Source: Weissella minor (GTDB taxonomy: Bacteria > Bacillota > Bacilli > Lactobacillales > Lactobacillaceae). Taken from it: a stretch of 64,000 nt of DNA. The position numbers were made by a program, and so were the translations under genes. The stretch lies in the NCBI RefSeq assembly GCF_001437425.1, contig NZ_JQCD01000024.1:532921-596920 (forward strand), read 5' to 3'. This document shows positions 7,559-15,356 of the stretch, one piece after another (the first letter of the stretch is position 1; each line of letters starts with the position of its first letter). Below the pieces are notes generated by a model. It ran no database searches, was not told the origin of the DNA, and worked only from the letters and a program-made list of their open reading frames with translations.

Positions 7559-9241
7559 ATGAGCAATATGGAGCTAAACATTAACCCAAATGAAGCAGCG
7601 GTTTATGCTTTGGGTGGTTTAGGTGAAATCGGAAAGAACACCTATGGAATTCAGTATGGTGATGAAATCATTATTATTGATGCCGGTGTTAAATTTCCTG
7701 AAGATGAATTATTAGGAATCGATTATGTCATTCCTGATTACACATACATCAAAGAAAATCGGGATAAGATTAAAGCCTTAGTCATTACACACGGTCACGA
7801 AGACCACATCGGAGCAATTCACTTCTTCTTACAAGCTTTAAATGTTCCTGTATATGCCGGTCCATTAGCGATGGCCTTAATCAAGAATAAGCTTGAAGAA
7901 CACAACCTACTCAAGACCACTGAATTACATGAAATTGATGAAGATTCTGTCCTAACCTATGACAATCTTAGTGTTGAATTCTTTAGAACAACCCACTCAA
8001 TTCCAGATACATTTGGTGTCGCTGTTCACACACCCGTTGGGACAATTGTTGAAACAGGTGACTTCAAATTTGACTTTACGCCAACAACAAAGCAGCCACC
8101 TAATCTTCAAAAGATGGCCCGGATTGGTTCTGAAGGCGTGCTCTTATTGATGTCTGATTCAACTAATGCTGAACGTGCTGAATTTACCAAGTCAGAACGC
8201 TGGGTTGGTAAAACCATTCATAAATTATTTGACGAAATCGATGGTCGTATTATTTTCGCGACATTCGCCTCAAACATGTCTCGTGTTCAAATGGCAACGG
8301 AAGCTGCCTTAGAACACGGACGTAAGATTGCAGTCTTTGGACGTTCAATGGAAAGTGCCGTCAACAATGGCTTGGCCCTTGGCTACTTGGACATTCCGGA
8401 AGATATGCTGATTGATGCGCATGAAGTTAATAAATTACCACCTGAAAAAGTTTTGATTCTATGTACTGGTTCACAAGGTGAACCTATGGCTGCCCTAGCC
8501 CGCATTGCCAACGGTACACACAAGCAAATCAAGATCCAACCAAATGATACAGTTATCTTCTCTAGTTCACCAATCCCTGGAAATACGGCTTCCGTTGACC
8601 GTGTGATTAATGAATTGGAAGAAGCCGGTGCCCGTGTTATTCATGGTAAAGTGAACAACATTCACGCATCTGGACATGGTGGTCAAGAAGAACAGAAATT
8701 GATGTTGTCATTAATTAAGCCTAAGTACTTTATGCCAGTCCACGGTGAATACCGTATGCTTAAAGTCCATGAAGGCCTCGCCCACGATATCGGTGTGCCT
8801 GAAGACAATACTTTCATCTTGGACAATGGGGATGTCTTAGCCTTAACCGAAGACTCAGCGCGCGTTGCTGATCACTTCCCTGCTGAAGATACGTATGTTG
8901 ACGGTAACGGAATTGGTGATATTGGTGCGGCCGTGCTCCGTGATCGTAAGTTACTATCTGAAGACGGTTTGGTTGTGGTTGTGGCTACCATCGATCTAGC
9001 CAACAAAGAAATTACAGCCGGACCAGATATCTTATCACGTGGATTTATTTACATGCGTGAATCTGAAGACTTAATCAATGAAGGTCGTAAGGAAATCTTC
9101 CATACCATCTTGATGGCAATGCGTGAACCTAACGCAACCGAACATAGTATTCGTAATGCTGTTGTTTCACACTTGCAACGCTTCTTGTATGGCAAGACTA
9201 AGCGTCGCCCATTGATTTTGCCAATCTTTATTATGGTTTAA
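7559..9241 (+). CDS. rnjA: ribonuclease J1
   Basis: RNase J1 is a 5'-3' exonuclease and endonuclease for mRNA decay and rRNA maturation. The 560-residue protein starts with the metallo-beta-lactamase domain containing the metal-binding HGHEDHIG at 78-85, followed by the beta-CASP domain (SDSTNAER and SGHGGQEE blocks). The C-terminal domain ends in KTKRRPLILPIFIMV, a typical RNase J1 tail. It shares a transcript with rpoY and ends at a strong terminator. A second RNase J (rnjB) is not in the window. Confidence 0.97.
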   Translation: MSNMELNINPNEAAVYALGGLGEIGKNTYGIQYGDEIIIIDAGVKFPEDELLGIDYVIPDYTYIKENRDKIKALVITHGHEDHIGAIHFFLQALNVPVYAGPLAMALIKNKLEEHNLLKTTELHEIDEDSVLTYDNLSVEFFRTTHSIPDTFGVAVHTPVGTIVETGDFKFDFTPTTKQPPNLQKMARIGSEGVLLLMSDSTNAERAEFTKSERWVGKTIHKLFDEIDGRIIFATFASNMSRVQMATEAALEHGRKIAVFGRSMESAVNNGLALGYLDIPEDMLIDAHEVNKLPPEKVLILCTGSQGEPMAALARIANGTHKQIKIQPNDTVIFSSSPIPGNTASVDRVINELEEAGARVIHGKVNNIHASGHGGQEEQKLMLSLIKPKYFMPVHGEYRMLKVHEGLAHDIGVPEDNTFILDNGDVLALTEDSARVADHFPAEDTYVDGNGIGDIGAAVLRDRKLLSEDGLVVVVATIDLANKEITAGPDILSRGFIYMRESEDLINEGRKEIFHTILMAMREPNATEHSIRNAVVSHLQRFLYGKTKRRPLILPIFIMV

Positions 9242-9247
9242 AATTAA

Positions 9248-9312
9248 ACAAAAAGCCCCTTAACATCGTTAAACTCATGTGAGCCTAATCCCATGTTAAG
9301 GGGCTTTTTTTA
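9248..9312. terminator. strong bidirectional terminator after rnjA
   Basis: Inverted repeat AAAAAGCCCCTTAACAT (9250-9266) with its complement at 9293-9309, an extended 17-bp stem flanked by A-run and T-run. It can serve rnjA (plus) and the convergent HAD gene (minus). Confidence 0.93.
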
Positions 9313-9362
9313 TGCAGTCATTTGCTGGATAATGTCAATCCATTAGTATCAGCATGCGTTCA

Positions 9363-10055
9363 TTATATAAGGACTTCGCGTAAAGCAGCATAGCTAGCGA
9401 CTGTGTATGTTGGTTGAATCGATGATGGCGTTGGTAAATCCTTAAAATTGACCCACATCGTATCAAGTCCCGCATTTTGGCCACCTAACATATCCGAAGC
9501 AACTCCGTCACCGATCATTAACGTGTTCGTTTGACTCATTGCTGGGTTCTCACCAAAAATAATGTCAAAGAACACCTTGTTTGGTTTAGCAACACCAATT
9601 TCATCAGAAATATAGACCTGTTCAAAATAAGGTCGCAATCCTGTATGTTCAAGCCGTAAATGTTGCGTCTGAGCTTCGCCATTAGTCCCAGCAATTAAAT
9701 GGTAACCAGCCGTTTGTAAATCCTTTAAGAGGCTTTCAGCGCCTTTTAACAGCCGATAATTATGATTCAACTCTTGACGATAGTCTTTTTCAAAAGACAA
9801 TCCATCACCACTAAGACCAAGTTGCGCCAAAACACGATCAAAGCGTGTCTCATGAATCTCAGACTTCTCAATTTCACCTTTTTCAAAAGCAGCCCATAAT
9901 CCACGATTTATCTCAACATAAATTGCCATTGCTTTTTGCGTTAAATCAGATGAAAAGCCATGATTCATAAAGACGTTTTCTAAGCCAGCCATCTCGCCAC
10001 CTTTAAAATCGAAGAGCGTATCATCTAAATCGAATATTAAATATTTATATGTCAT
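9363..10055 (-). CDS. HAD-superfamily phosphatase, YjjG/YfnB type
   Basis: A 230-residue haloacid dehalogenase-like hydrolase. Motif I DLDDTLFD starts at residue 9, the motif II threonine lies in AGTNGEAQTQ, and the motif III/IV region is KPNKVFFD, then IGDGVASDMLGGQ. Overall pattern resembles YjjG/YfnB pyrimidine 5'-nucleotidases that clean non-canonical nucleotides; the true substrate is unverified. GGATGG precedes the start. The gene is isolated between terminators. Confidence 0.87.
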   Translation of the reverse strand: MTYKYLIFDLDDTLFDFKGGEMAGLENVFMNHGFSSDLTQKAMAIYVEINRGLWAAFEKGEIEKSEIHETRFDRVLAQLGLSGDGLSFEKDYRQELNHNYRLLKGAESLLKDLQTAGYHLIAGTNGEAQTQHLRLEHTGLRPYFEQVYISDEIGVAKPNKVFFDIIFGENPAMSQTNTLMIGDGVASDMLGGQNAGLDTMWVNFKDLPTPSSIQPTYTVASYAALREVLI

Positions 10056-10096
10056 CAGTTTCCATCCTAATTTGTTATTTAATTAGGCATACTAAC

Positions 10097-10124
10097 ACAA
10101 AAAAACAGGCTACACTAGCCTGTT
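10097..10124 (-). terminator. intrinsic terminator of the 52-aa gene
   Basis: Nine-bp stem AACAGGCTA/TAGCCTGTT with a 3-base loop, followed on the minus strand by seven T. It lies 12 bases after the small gene's stop, indicating a monocistronic short transcript. Confidence 0.85.
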
Positions 10125-10135
10125 CATCTAAATAT

Positions 10136-10294
10136 TTAATGCGCTGATTGTAAATTAAGTCGAATAATCTCACTATAGAGTGCTTGGGCTTTAGCATTTG
10201 CTAGTCGAACCGGGCGTTTATTAATCATAATTTGATTATACCCATTCTCCTTGAGCACCTTTTTAGCCCATGATTTCGTTCCAGTTAGATTCAT
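10136..10294 (-). CDS. small uncharacterised basic protein (52 aa)
   Basis: Fifty-two codons with a consensus AGGAGG ribosome-binding site 8 bases before the ATG and a terminator immediately after, so I take it as a real gene despite its size. The product is basic and without hydrophobic segments; it contains SWAKKVLKENGYNQIMINKR and a helix-like NAKAQALYSEIIRLN region. I do not recognise a family. A nucleic-acid-binding or regulatory role would be speculation. Confidence 0.7.
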   Translation of the reverse strand: MNLTGTKSWAKKVLKENGYNQIMINKRPVRLANAKAQALYSEIIRLNLQSAH

Positions 10295-10378
10295 TGTCGT
10301 TACCTCCTCAGATTCTATAAAACTACTAACAATACCACAATCCTCGATTGCTTGACTTTATTATAGCACTTGCTAACT

Positions 10379-11140
10379 TTATTTTTTATTAAACATCCGC
10401 CATGGACTAAAGAATAATCCCAAAACATCATTCCCCAGATACAACACATATGTCGCAAACAAAACCCAGTTGGCGTCACCTTGCTGCGCTGTCATAAACC
10501 ATAGCAGCACTGATGTAATCCCTTGAATTGACCATAGCACATATTGTGATGAATATTTCCCCAACATCAAAGCTGCTCCGGTAAAGCCAACGGCAGCAGA
10601 AAAGGCATCAATCACCGGACGTGGTGAAATAAAAACATGTGTATCGATCCAGAACAAAAATGTAAACATTACCAAGAAAGTCCCAATCAAAATGAGCCAA
10701 CCTTGATGATCCATACGATGAATTTCACGTTCATTCCACGCATTTCCAAATAAAATTACCGGCACATCTAAAGCCAAAACATATCCCATTTGCATAAAGA
10801 TATCCGCATTATTATTTGCATGCCACGCGACATAAGCAATCAAAAAAGCAGAAACGAAGCCAAGCACCCCATTTAAACGTTTTGCATTCGTAATGGCAAG
10901 CGTACATGTGAAACCAATTGCGCCCCCTAAAACTGAAATCAATGTCATTGTTGAAAAGCCGTGCATGAACCCAGTTCCAATGATGACTGTAAGTCCAATC
11001 GCCAACCAAATGTATGACTGTCGCGTCCAACCTGAAAAACCTTCACGATAGTAATTTAATGTAAATACATCATGAATGTTTTGCTTAATATGCCCCCAAC
11101 TTAACCAATGCGCTGCTGAATCTGTCGTTGATTTATCCAT
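10379..11140 (-). CDS. pnuC: PnuC-family nicotinamide riboside transporter
   Basis: This 253-residue integral membrane protein has 7-8 hydrophobic segments and matches the PnuC family: an N-terminal FSGWTRQSYIWL segment, internal aromatic-rich helices, and a C-terminal LYLGNDVLGLFFSPWRM motif. PnuC proteins take up vitamin B3 or related B-vitamin precursors by facilitated diffusion coupled to intracellular phosphorylation. Substrate (nicotinamide riboside versus thiamine or riboflavin in related Pnu proteins) is inferred. GGGGGA precedes the ATG at 11140; an in-frame TTG one codon earlier is less likely. No riboswitch is visible upstream. Confidence 0.83.
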   Translation of the reverse strand: MDKSTTDSAAHWLSWGHIKQNIHDVFTLNYYREGFSGWTRQSYIWLAIGLTVIIGTGFMHGFSTMTLISVLGGAIGFTCTLAITNAKRLNGVLGFVSAFLIAYVAWHANNNADIFMQMGYVLALDVPVILFGNAWNEREIHRMDHQGWLILIGTFLVMFTFLFWIDTHVFISPRPVIDAFSAAVGFTGAALMLGKYSSQYVLWSIQGITSVLLWFMTAQQGDANWVLFATYVLYLGNDVLGLFFSPWRMFNKK

Positions 11141-11251
11141 CAATCATTCCCCCTATAAAGTAACTGTCACAAAAAACAACAGGTATTATCTTACTGCAAT
11201 TAAAACGTTTTAACATTATGGTTTTCTCATCATAAATTTTTTAACTCTAAC

Positions 11252-11302
11252 AAAAAAAGCAAGGACCGCTGAACACCCCTGTTCAACTTCCTTGCTTTTT
11301 TT
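11252..11302. terminator. bidirectional terminator
   Basis: Hairpin arms AAAAAAGCAAGGA and TCCTTGCTTTTTT flank a central imperfect stem. It probably ends the DUF1801 transcript on the minus strand. Confidence 0.85.
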
Positions 11303-11408
11303 CATGTCTTATTTTCGCGTTTGACAATGACACCATTTCGGTATATGTCAGTTTTTGAAATTAATAAAACGCCGACAAATCAACGTTTATAATTAAACGA
11401 TTATTCAT

Positions 11409-11843
11409 TTATAAACTGAGCGCTTGTGCCACCACTTTTCTAACTTGGGCCTCCACAACTTCACTCCATTGTGGAATCGCAAAGTCGACTGGCCACATCT
11501 CACCTGCATCTAATTGGGCCTGGTCATTAAAACAAAGCAAACCATAACGCATATCAAACTTCTCGGCATATTTAAAATAAACCACAACTTGCTTTTTTTC
11601 ATCTGCATATGCTGGCATCCCATACCACGTTTTTGGTGTTAAATTGGGTGCAAGCTCATGCATAATTTCATGAAGATGCGAAGCAATTTGCGCACTAGTA
11701 TCGCTCATCTCCGCAATCGCTTCTAAGACATCCGCTTCCGGATTTTTCTTACTACGTTTATTTTCTTGTTCACGACGTAACTCTGCTGCACGTTCCTTCA
11801 TCGCTGCTTTTTCAAAATCTGAAAAACTCGTCTTTTCTGTCAT
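11409..11843 (-). CDS. DUF1801 domain protein (YdhG-like)
   Basis: A 144-residue cytoplasmic protein. The N-terminal 40 residues are highly charged (RAAELRREQENKRSKK), then the DUF1801/YdhG fold follows with its hallmark KTWYGMPAYADEKKQVVVYFK. Relatives include a proposed frataxin-like iron chaperone and the C-terminal MmcQ-like fold, but function here is unknown. GGGAG precedes the ATG. The upstream 65-aa membrane gene ends 1 base before it, so the two are cotranscribed. Confidence 0.8.
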   Translation of the reverse strand: MTEKTSFSDFEKAAMKERAAELRREQENKRSKKNPEADVLEAIAEMSDTSAQIASHLHEIMHELAPNLTPKTWYGMPAYADEKKQVVVYFKYAEKFDMRYGLLCFNDQAQLDAGEMWPVDFAIPQWSEVVEAQVRKVVAQALSL

Positions 11844-11844
11844 A

Positions 11845-12042
11845 TTAGCTCCCTAAGTAGCCTGCCGCTTGTAACGTTAATTTCACCGCGATCAAAACCC
11901 CTATTACTAACAGTCCGTAGCAGATGGCACTGTAGCGATCATGATCTCGTAGTCCCCGATATATGCCCAAGCCACATAACACAAGAATCAAAAGATTCGC
12001 GAAAATAATCACGGTGTATACTGTATAAACATCAAAATGCAC
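11845..12042 (-). CDS. small two-helix membrane protein (65 aa)
   Basis: Sixty-five residues with two hydrophobic segments (about 7-28 and 40-60) joined by a charged turn (RGLRDHDRY). The start is a GTG with GGAGTCGGAG upstream. It is directly upstream of the DUF1801 gene. No family recognised; could be a small accessory or stress membrane protein. Confidence 0.7.
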   Translation of the reverse strand: MHFDVYTVYTVIIFANLLILVLCGLGIYRGLRDHDRYSAICYGLLVIGVLIAVKLTLQAAGYLGS

Positions 12043-12115
12043 TACTCCGACTCCTTTAGCCTAGCGTTTATAGTCATTGTACAACTTTTAAGCTAGCTTA
12101 GGTGAACAAATTAGG

Positions 12116-12265
12116 CTAATATGGCCCAAATGTATTATAGAGTAAATCAACAATGAAAATAATAATCCCAATTGGAATCACAACCCGGAACAAAACCTTG
12201 AATCCAAATTTTATTAACCACCATACAACTACAATTGCTAATAATAATATGATTATCTCAAGCAT
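12116..12265 (-). CDS. small hydrophobic membrane protein (49 aa)
   Basis: Forty-nine codons preceded by AAAGGATG 9 bases before the ATG. Nearly the entire product is hydrophobic: one segment at about 4-18 (LLLAIVVVWWLI) and another at about 27-41 (RVVIPIGIIIFIV), separated by KFGFKVLF. The coding pattern and ribosome-binding site support a real gene, but no family is recognised. Confidence 0.62.
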   Translation of the reverse strand: MLEIIILLLAIVVVWWLIKFGFKVLFRVVIPIGIIIFIVDLLYNTFGPY

Positions 12266-12343
12266 TATTTCATCATCCTTTCATTCAGCGTTATAATGGT
12301 GCATATAAGCAATATACGGAATTAACCTTAGAGGAGTTATAAA

Positions 12344-12730
12344 ATGACAACTACCATCACTGACTCTACCGCTGTTACAACAATCATCGATCACTTACAA
12401 AATTGGCCGACCATCACGACAATTGAGTTTAATGCACATGCACAAAGCATCAGCATTAAGCAAAACGAACAGGCCTTTGAATTATTGCGCCTGTCAGGCG
12501 GACAAGTTCAGACACAAGTTTTATCAAGTTCTGAACTGTCCACACTACTAGCTGATGAAATTGTAGATTTACGCTTTATCAATCTGACATACCATGGCGT
12601 ACCCATGGCTCGTTTTACACGACAAGCGCCCGACACATGGACTGAAATCTATCAAAAAAATATCCATGGCGACCCGATTGATTTAACTGAAGCCAAGGCT
12701 TTATTATCTGATACCAAAGGCCATTGCTAA
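12344..12730 (+). CDS. hypothetical protein (128 aa)
   Basis: A cytoplasmic, Thr-rich 128-residue protein with no signal or membrane segment and no motif I recognise. The N-terminus (MTTTITDSTAVTTIIDHLQ) looks helical, and the middle alternates beta-like strands. GAGGAG precedes the ATG and a TATAAT hexamer lies at 12292-12297, 47 bases upstream; no good -35 accompanies it. The gene is monocistronic and convergent with the next membrane gene, with a shared terminator. Confidence 0.72.
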   Translation: MTTTITDSTAVTTIIDHLQNWPTITTIEFNAHAQSISIKQNEQAFELLRLSGGQVQTQVLSSSELSTLLADEIVDLRFINLTYHGVPMARFTRQAPDTWTEIYQKNIHGDPIDLTEAKALLSDTKGHC

Positions 12731-12768
12731 AAAAACCATCCCCGTATATAACCGGGGATGGTTTTTAT
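12729..12768. terminator. bidirectional terminator
   Basis: AAAACCATCCCCG and CGGGGATGGTTTTT arms form a 13-bp GC-rich stem with an 8-base loop between two convergent genes. Confidence 0.92.
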
Positions 12769-12779
12769 TAATGCTCAAA

Positions 12780-13331
12780 CTAAGCTTTTTCGCTGTGTCG
12801 ACGTAGAAAAATCTTCGTGACCTTCGGAATAACAATTGACGCAATGTTAATTAACACAATGGTTGCTTGCCCATTCATTTCCATCCCAAACGTTGATGCC
12901 ATACTTGTAATCAATGCACTCATCAAAGAAACAAATGGCCACACCATATCCCAGTAGAAGAAGACCGTGTCCAAATATGTATGGAAAGTACTTTCTAAGT
13001 GACCAATCTTCGTTTCAATACTATTCAAAATACGATAATAGTTCGCACTGATCACAATAATTCCCAATGCCACAACCCAAATCAAAATACTAGCATCTTT
13101 AGAAGACTGCGGATTAAAATCTAAAAAGATCGACACCAAGCCAAGCATCAATAAGATACCACCCATGACATTACAAATCCCCATCATACTTACTTTGACC
13201 AAGACACTGGCTTCCATTTGGTTGGCATTTTCTTCAAAGGTTTTAATAATCCCCAATGCAAAAAAACGCGCGGCAACATAAGCCACAATACTCGTGACAA
13301 AGAATATAACAATTACCATCTCTCCTGACAT
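12780..13331 (-). CDS. uncharacterised four-helix membrane protein (183 aa)
   Basis: The 183 residues carry about four hydrophobic segments (roughly 4-22, 48-70, 80-97, 128-170) with a hydrophilic ILNSIETKIGHLEST region in the middle. I recognise no family. GGGAG precedes the ATG. It stands alone, convergent with the 128-aa gene. An ion channel-like or stress membrane protein cannot be inferred from sequence alone. Confidence 0.7.
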   Translation of the reverse strand: MSGEMVIVIFFVTSIVAYVAARFFALGIIKTFEENANQMEASVLVKVSMMGICNVMGGILLMLGLVSIFLDFNPQSSKDASILIWVVALGIIVISANYYRILNSIETKIGHLESTFHTYLDTVFFYWDMVWPFVSLMSALITSMASTFGMEMNGQATIVLINIASIVIPKVTKIFLRRHSEKA

Positions 13332-13502
13332 AACACACTCCCATTAAAAATATAATATTATGATACCTATTATTTTATATGATTTTGAGCTGAATTTGTA
13401 GCCTATTTTGTGAAAATAAAAACAAATTGCATCAAATGCGTTTTTAGAAATCTTATCAATCTTGCCAAAATTCTTATCAGTCTGATTTAGAACCGAAAAC
13501 GA

Positions 13503-13541
13503 CAAAAAAAACAACGTTCATCTCATCGACAAACGTTGTGA
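13503..13541 (-). terminator. terminator of the metQ-msrA unit
   Basis: Eight-bp stem ACAACGTT/AACGTTGT followed on the minus strand by eight T, 9-45 bases beyond the msrA stop. Confidence 0.85.
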
Positions 13542-13549
13542 TAACACCA

Positions 13550-14077
13550 TTATTCTGCATCAGACCAGTGCTCTTTTAGGAATTGTTTACGTGGTGCTTC
13601 TTGAATGGCGTCACGCAATGGATTCTTTTTGTAAAAATCCTGATGATAATCTTCTGCGGGCCAAAATGTCTTTGCATCTTCAATGCTTGTGACAATTTTC
13701 TTACCAGCAAAGCGATCAGAGGCTTGTAATTTAGTTTTTGATTCCTCTGCTACTTCCCGTTGTTCTTGTGAATTAACAAAGATAACCGGGCGATATGAAT
13801 CACCGCGGTCTTGGAATTGACCACCAGCATCAGTTGGGTCTGTGACTTGCCAATAAATATCCACTAAATCACGATAGCTAATCACTTCCGGATCAAATGT
13901 AATCTCCACGGCTTCCGTATGGCCAGTCGTGTGGGCACACACTTCCTCATAGGTTGGATTGTCCTTGTGTCCACCGGTATAACCTGAGATAACTTGTTTA
14001 ATTCCTGGTAAAGTGTCAAATGGTCGCACCATACACCAAAAACATCCACCTGCAAAAATTGCTGTATCTTCTGCCAT
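13550..14077 (-). CDS. msrA: peptide-methionine (S)-S-oxide reductase MsrA
   Basis: MsrA reduces methionine S-sulfoxide in oxidised proteins, with thioredoxin as electron donor. The catalytic GGCFWC motif begins at about residue 10 of the 175-residue protein. The conserved GYTGG and AVEITFDP blocks follow, as does the YHQDFY block. I use the ATG at 14077, which has GGAGGAA at 7-base spacing; an ATG five codons upstream is part of that ribosome-binding site region. It follows the metQ-like gene by 29 bases, and the shared methionine theme suggests one transcript under the upstream Met leader. Confidence 0.95.
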   Translation of the reverse strand: MAEDTAIFAGGCFWCMVRPFDTLPGIKQVISGYTGGHKDNPTYEEVCAHTTGHTEAVEITFDPEVISYRDLVDIYWQVTDPTDAGGQFQDRGDSYRPVIFVNSQEQREVAEESKTKLQASDRFAGKKIVTSIEDAKTFWPAEDYHQDFYKKNPLRDAIQEAPRKQFLKEHWSDAE

Positions 14078-14106
14078 GTTGATTTCCTCCATTATTCTGT
14101 TACGAA

Positions 14107-14952
14107 TTACTTTTCAGCATACTTGCCCCATGCTGGTTGTTGCGCTGTGCCGTACAAATCTTTCATGTGCTTCACAGTTTTTTCAGTTTGATAAGCCTTT
14201 ACAATATCTTTGTAAGCTTGCTTATCTTCGGTTCCCTTACGTGCTGCAATCAAATTAAAGTAGCCCTTATGTGCATCATCAACTGATTCTACGTATAAGG
14301 CTTCATCAACATCTAACTTCGCGTCTAGTGCATAATTCGTGTTAATAACCGCTGCATCTGCACTCTTCAAAGTACTGACAGATTGGTCTGAAGCAACTTC
14401 TTTAATCTTGATTTTCTTAGGGTTGTCAGTAATATCACTGGCACTAGGTAGTTTAGCACTATGGTCATACTTTAACAAATCGGCCTCTTCTAACAAATCT
14501 AACGCACGTTGTGCATTTGAAGGATCATTTGGAATTGTAATCGTTGCCCCATCAGGAATTTTATCGAGACTCTTAAGCTTATCTGAATACAAACGAATTG
14601 GTGTGACATAAGTCTTTCCAATATCTGTTAGTTCAGTCTTATATTTCGTTTTTTGTGTGTCAAAATAATTCACCGTTTGAAAAGCATTTAAATCAATATC
14701 CCCATCTGCTAGGGCTCGATTAGGTTGTACGTAATCTGTGAAGGTCTTTAACTTCACATCAATCCCGTACTCCTTTTTGGCGTCCTCTTTAACATATTCC
14801 CATAGACGACGATCTGAATCACCAACAATGCCGACCGTCACTGTTTTAGTTTCTTGTTGACTCTTATGCTGACTATACGCATATGAACCACCACCAATAA
14901 TCAATGCTGCCACGCCAAGTCCTAGACCCCACTTTAATCCTTTACCCATCAT
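14107..14952 (-). CDS. metQ: MetQ/NlpA-family methionine-binding protein, membrane anchored without lipobox
   Basis: The 281-residue protein belongs to the NlpA/MetQ family of substrate-binding proteins of MetNPQ importers ([27 protein letters not shown] start of mature domain, then [14 protein letters not shown] and [14 protein letters not shown], all hallmark blocks). An N-terminal hydrophobic segment (about 9-25) is followed by Ser/Gln instead of Cys; I find no lipobox and no Cys, so it seems held by an uncleaved or cleaved signal anchor. No metN or metP is adjacent. Substrate L- or D-methionine is inferred from family, the msrA neighbour and the T-box-like leader. AGGAGG precedes ATGATG; either ATG could be used. 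Confidence 0.87.
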   Translation of the reverse strand: MMGKGLKWGLGLGVAALIIGGGSYAYSQHKSQQETKTVTVGIVGDSDRRLWEYVKEDAKKEYGIDVKLKTFTDYVQPNRALADGDIDLNAFQTVNYFDTQKTKYKTELTDIGKTYVTPIRLYSDKLKSLDKIPDGATITIPNDPSNAQRALDLLEEADLLKYDHSAKLPSASDITDNPKKIKIKEVASDQSVSTLKSADAAVINTNYALDAKLDVDEALYVESVDDAHKGYFNLIAARKGTEDKQAYKDIVKAYQTEKTVKHMKDLYGTAQQPAWGKYAEK

Positions 14953-14970
14953 TACTTCCTCCTGTGTAAT

Positions 14971-15010
14971 AAAAAAGCGCCCCTATAATCCTTTTAAGAT
15001 TATAGAAGCG
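14971..15010 (-). terminator. leader terminator of the T-box-like element
   Basis: On the minus strand an 8-bp core stem (CTATAATC/GATTATAG) extended by GCTT/GGGC pairs precedes six T, before the metQ ribosome-binding site. Its 5' arm also pairs with TAGAA (15030-15034) in an alternative antiterminator fold. Confidence 0.85.
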
Positions 15011-15280
15011 ACATATATCCGTTTTACCATTCTAAAATTGTTAAACCAATCACTTGATTTAACCTTACTATGTATCAATTGCGGCGAAATGATGCCCCGC
15101 ATGTTACATCTAGTCAGATAACGTTGACGAATCCGTCATTACTTTATAGTCTTGCTACTCAGTAATGCCAATCACGAACCATGTTCAATTTAATTAATTC
15201 GCATATCTCGCAGCAAATGATATGTCTCTGTTACCCTCAATTAAATTTACTTTTTCGATCACTTTGTTTTATATTATGAG
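14971..15280 (-). promoter_or_regulatory. T-box-like leader riboswitch with Met (AUG) specifier
   Basis: The roughly 300-nt leader folds like a T-box. Lower stem I pairs AGTGAT (15258-15263) with ATTACT (15161-15166). An upper 9-bp stem pairs 15239-15247 with 15187-15195. The internal loop 3' strand reads GAAC-ATG, placing an AUG specifier at 15180-15182. The apical hairpin CATATC/GATATG carries a GCTGCGA loop. Near the end, AGAATGGTAAAACGG (15019-15033) matches a degenerate T-box with UGGU at 15026-15029, complementary to ACCA of tRNA-Met. TAGAA/TTCTA makes the antiterminator, exclusive with the terminator. Met T-boxes before met transporters are known in Lactobacillales. The weak T-box match is the main doubt. 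Confidence 0.68.
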
Positions 15281-15284
15281 TTTA

Positions 15285-15313
15285 ATTTTAATTAAATCCC
15301 CATAAAAAGTCAA
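15285..15313 (-). promoter_or_regulatory. promoter of the metQ-msrA leader
   Basis: TTGACT at 15308-15313 and TAAAAT at 15285-15290 are separated by 17 bases on the minus strand, just upstream of the T-box-like leader. Confidence 0.65.
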
Positions 15314-15356
15314 CAAAAAAAGAACAGAAAGTAAATTCTGTCCTTTCATGATAAAA

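Noticed and set aside
11141..11245. NAD or vitamin riboswitch upstream of pnuC
   Set aside because: About 100 bases with no recognisable aptamer or terminator hairpin; any control would be by a protein repressor.
13332..13502. Gene or RNA between the 183-aa membrane gene and the msrA terminator
   Set aside because: AT-rich, with no frame, hairpin or recognisable motif beyond probable promoter elements.
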